Below are positions 62,628 to 64,000 of a DNA stretch of 64,000 bases, piece after piece. The notes under the pieces are model-generated. The model worked only from the letters and a program-made list of their open reading frames with translations. It ran no database searches and was not told the DNA's origin. The stretch is from Acidobacteriota bacterium. Lineage in GTDB: Bacteria > Acidobacteriota > Blastocatellia > Chloracidobacteriales > Chloracidobacteriaceae. The DNA lies in contig JACQXX010000070.1 in the NCBI GenBank assembly GCA_016208495.1, forward strand, positions 248,001 to 312,000, written 5' to 3'. The stretch's first letter is position 1; every line of letters begins with the position of its first letter. Both the position numbers and the translations under genes were made by a program.

Positions 62628-63709
62628 CGCCACTTGAAGCCAAACTCCATCAGCGAATCAAAACTGAAGGTGAGATACCCTTTCGCGACTTTATGGAGGT
62701 GGCACTGTATGACGAGGAGTTTGGCTACTACACGACAAAACCTGATCGAATTGGCCGCAAGGGAGACTATTTCACCAGCAGCAGTGTGTCACGTTTTTTT
62801 GGAGAATTGATTGCCAAACAAATATGGCTGAGCTGGCAGGAATTGGGTGCCCCGCACCCATTTTCCATTCTTGAGTTTGGGGCTGGAACGGGCCGACTGG
62901 CCAGTGATGTCTTAACCACACTGGAAACGAGTTACCCTGAGTTTTTCCAACTTCTGACGTATGTGATTTGTGATCGAAGTCCAGTGCTTCGTCAGGCTCA
63001 GCACGAGATGCTGGCTTCCTTCAGCGGAAAAGTGCGATGGATTGATCAGATTGAGCCTGTACCAGCCGCCTTTGTTTTAGCAAATGAGTTTGTTGACGCC
63101 TTATCCTTTCATCGGTTTCGGCTGCGACGGGGGCAAATTGAAGAATGCTGGGTTGGTGCGCGTGACAAAAACCTGGTCCCGGTTTGGAAAGAACCCGCGT
63201 CCCCAGAAAAGGTTCAGGGCTATCTTCAACAGACTGGAATGCCTCTGTATGAAGGGCACAAGTGGGAAATCTGTTTTGAAGCCGGTGACTGGCTGACCAC
63301 GGTGGCCAGTTCTCTTCGCTACGGGGCAATTCTGACCATTGATTACGGGGACCTGAGCGACCATTTACCTGAAGAAAGATACGGTACGGCACGATGTTTT
63401 TTTCAGCACCGGGTCAATACCGATTTTTTCAGTCGGATTGGCGACCAGGACATCACGGCTGATGTCAATTTCTCAGCGTTGATAACTGCGGGACAGAGGA
63501 TTGGACTGCAAACCAGACGGTTTGACCGGCAGGGCGATTTTTTAATTTCGTTGGGATTACTCGAAAAGCTCGAAACACTCTGTCTTGACGCCAATAACAC
63601 CCTGGATTCGCTGCAGGAACGACTGGCGCTCAAGCATTTTTTGATTCCGGGTGGGCTTGGCGACCATTTCAAAGTGTTACTGCAAGTCAAAAGAGCTACA
63701 ACTGATTAG
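62624..63709 (+). CDS. MidA/NDUFAF7-family SAM-dependent methyltransferase
   Basis: The 361-aa protein starts at GTG 62624, sharing GTGA with the preceding stop. Family landmarks: FRDFMEVALYDEEFGYYT, GDYFTSSSVSRFFGELIAKQI, the SAM site LEFGAGTGRLASDVL, ANEFVDALSFHRF and TIDYGDLSDHLPEERYGTARCF. In mitochondria NDUFAF7 methylates an arginine of complex I subunit NDUFS2; the bacterial role is less clear. The 3' end overlaps the stop of the convergent gene by 4 bp. Confidence 0.9.
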   Translation: MTPLEAKLHQRIKTEGEIPFRDFMEVALYDEEFGYYTTKPDRIGRKGDYFTSSSVSRFFGELIAKQIWLSWQELGAPHPFSILEFGAGTGRLASDVLTTLETSYPEFFQLLTYVICDRSPVLRQAQHEMLASFSGKVRWIDQIEPVPAAFVLANEFVDALSFHRFRLRRGQIEECWVGARDKNLVPVWKEPASPEKVQGYLQQTGMPLYEGHKWEICFEAGDWLTTVASSLRYGAILTIDYGDLSDHLPEERYGTARCFFQHRVNTDFFSRIGDQDITADVNFSALITAGQRIGLQTRRFDRQGDFLISLGLLEKLETLCLDANNTLDSLQERLALKHFLIPGGLGDHFKVLLQVKRATTD

Positions 63710-64000
63710 AGGCCCAGAATGCTCCCTGGTGGTGGACCAGGTGGTGAGTTTCCTGCAAATCCAGGTGAAAGATGCTGCCCCCATTGGGGTGACGGTGGGG
63801 CAGAGGGAGGTTGAACCGGCAGAGGCATCTGGCTCAAAAGTAACTCGACGTCATAGCCTTCCTGACGAACCCGGCTATCAAAATAGAGCAGGCAATAAGC
63901 AGTAGCAGAAATGGGGATCGTCAACAATTTGGAAAGTTGATCCACGGTGCTATAGGCAATTGCCAGCCATCCCGGCAAATTGGTTGGGTCGTCGAGTGCG
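63706..64000 (-). CDS. Membrane protein, C-terminal part, runs off the right edge
   Basis: About 97 residues ending at TAA 63706, open to the window edge. It reads LAIAYSTVDQLSKLLTIPISATAYCLLYFDSRVRQEGYDVELLL, then a Pro-rich tail. The YxLLYFDxRVRxEGxDxELL ending is common in multi-helix membrane proteins related to the glycerophosphoryl diester phosphodiesterase membrane domain. The rest lies beyond the window. It is convergent with the methyltransferase, the stops overlapping (TTAG). Confidence 0.7.
   Translation of the reverse strand, partial: ALDDPTNLPGWLAIAYSTVDQLSKLLTIPISATAYCLLYFDSRVRQEGYDVELLLSQMPLPVQPPSAPPSPQWGQHLSPGFAGNSPPGPPPGSILGL

Overview
The window looks like a chromosome segment of a Gram-negative (diderm) acidobacterium, most likely of the Blastocatellia type. 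The evidence is lipid A synthesis (LpxD), an Mla lipid-transport locus, LolA, and two adjacent VWA proteins of the type common in Acidobacteria. There are also long secreted NHL, CHAT/TPR and Ser/Thr-kinase/WD40 proteins, at moderate G+C. The phylum call is inference; there is no rRNA or other marker gene here. No prophage or complete IS is present.

Layout: 1-14000 holds a truncated Uma2 gene, ribF, an MBL hydrolase, a DUF1844 protein, a coiled-coil protein, lpxD, a glutamate-dehydrogenase-like protein lacking its catalytic lysines, a zinc-ribbon membrane protein, an SGNH hydrolase and a kinase/WD40 protein. 14000-32000 is accessory in character: an interrupted gene, a secreted TPR/CHAT protein, a frameshifted Uma2, an in-frame HicA-HicB fusion, a SWIM remnant, an orphan HicB-like antitoxin, tRNA-Arg, an EamA transporter, an unknown protein paired with an HNH nuclease, an asparagine-synthetase-like/PLP-decarboxylase-like pair that both lack key residues, and a Xre-ImmA/PIN toxin-antitoxin pair. 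31600-43400 is housekeeping and envelope: ndk, sucD, and mlaE-mlaF-SDH proteinase-MCE-MCE on the minus strand, then gph, a rhomboid protease and a GT2. 43500-64000 holds a large NHL protein, a small transporter, a bacterial-microcompartment shell gene with a C-terminally extended acylating aldehyde dehydrogenase, lolA, a Bpt-like transferase, ddl, the VWA pair, a helical-repeat protein, an M28 carboxypeptidase with a MidA methyltransferase, and the end of a membrane protein.

The most unusual feature is between the genes. Many intergenic gaps carry short tandem repeats, mostly 7-bp units (TTAGTGG, GAATGAA, GGGTTCA, GTGCCTG, ATTATGA and others), each followed within about 20-200 bp by its reverse complement. 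Several share a core of the form AATCAATACTTTCGAAGAA. The units differ but the hairpin layout recurs, and several arms supply the stop codon of the neighbouring gene. Two MITE-like families are also present, three copies each: one ends in GGGACTG with 3-bp TWA duplications, the other contains CTACTGA heptads. A 455-bp element occurs twice in opposite orientation with compensatory hairpin changes, which points to a structured non-coding RNA.

All coordinates and homology calls come from reading the sequence by eye. Family assignments rest on motifs and were not checked by database search.
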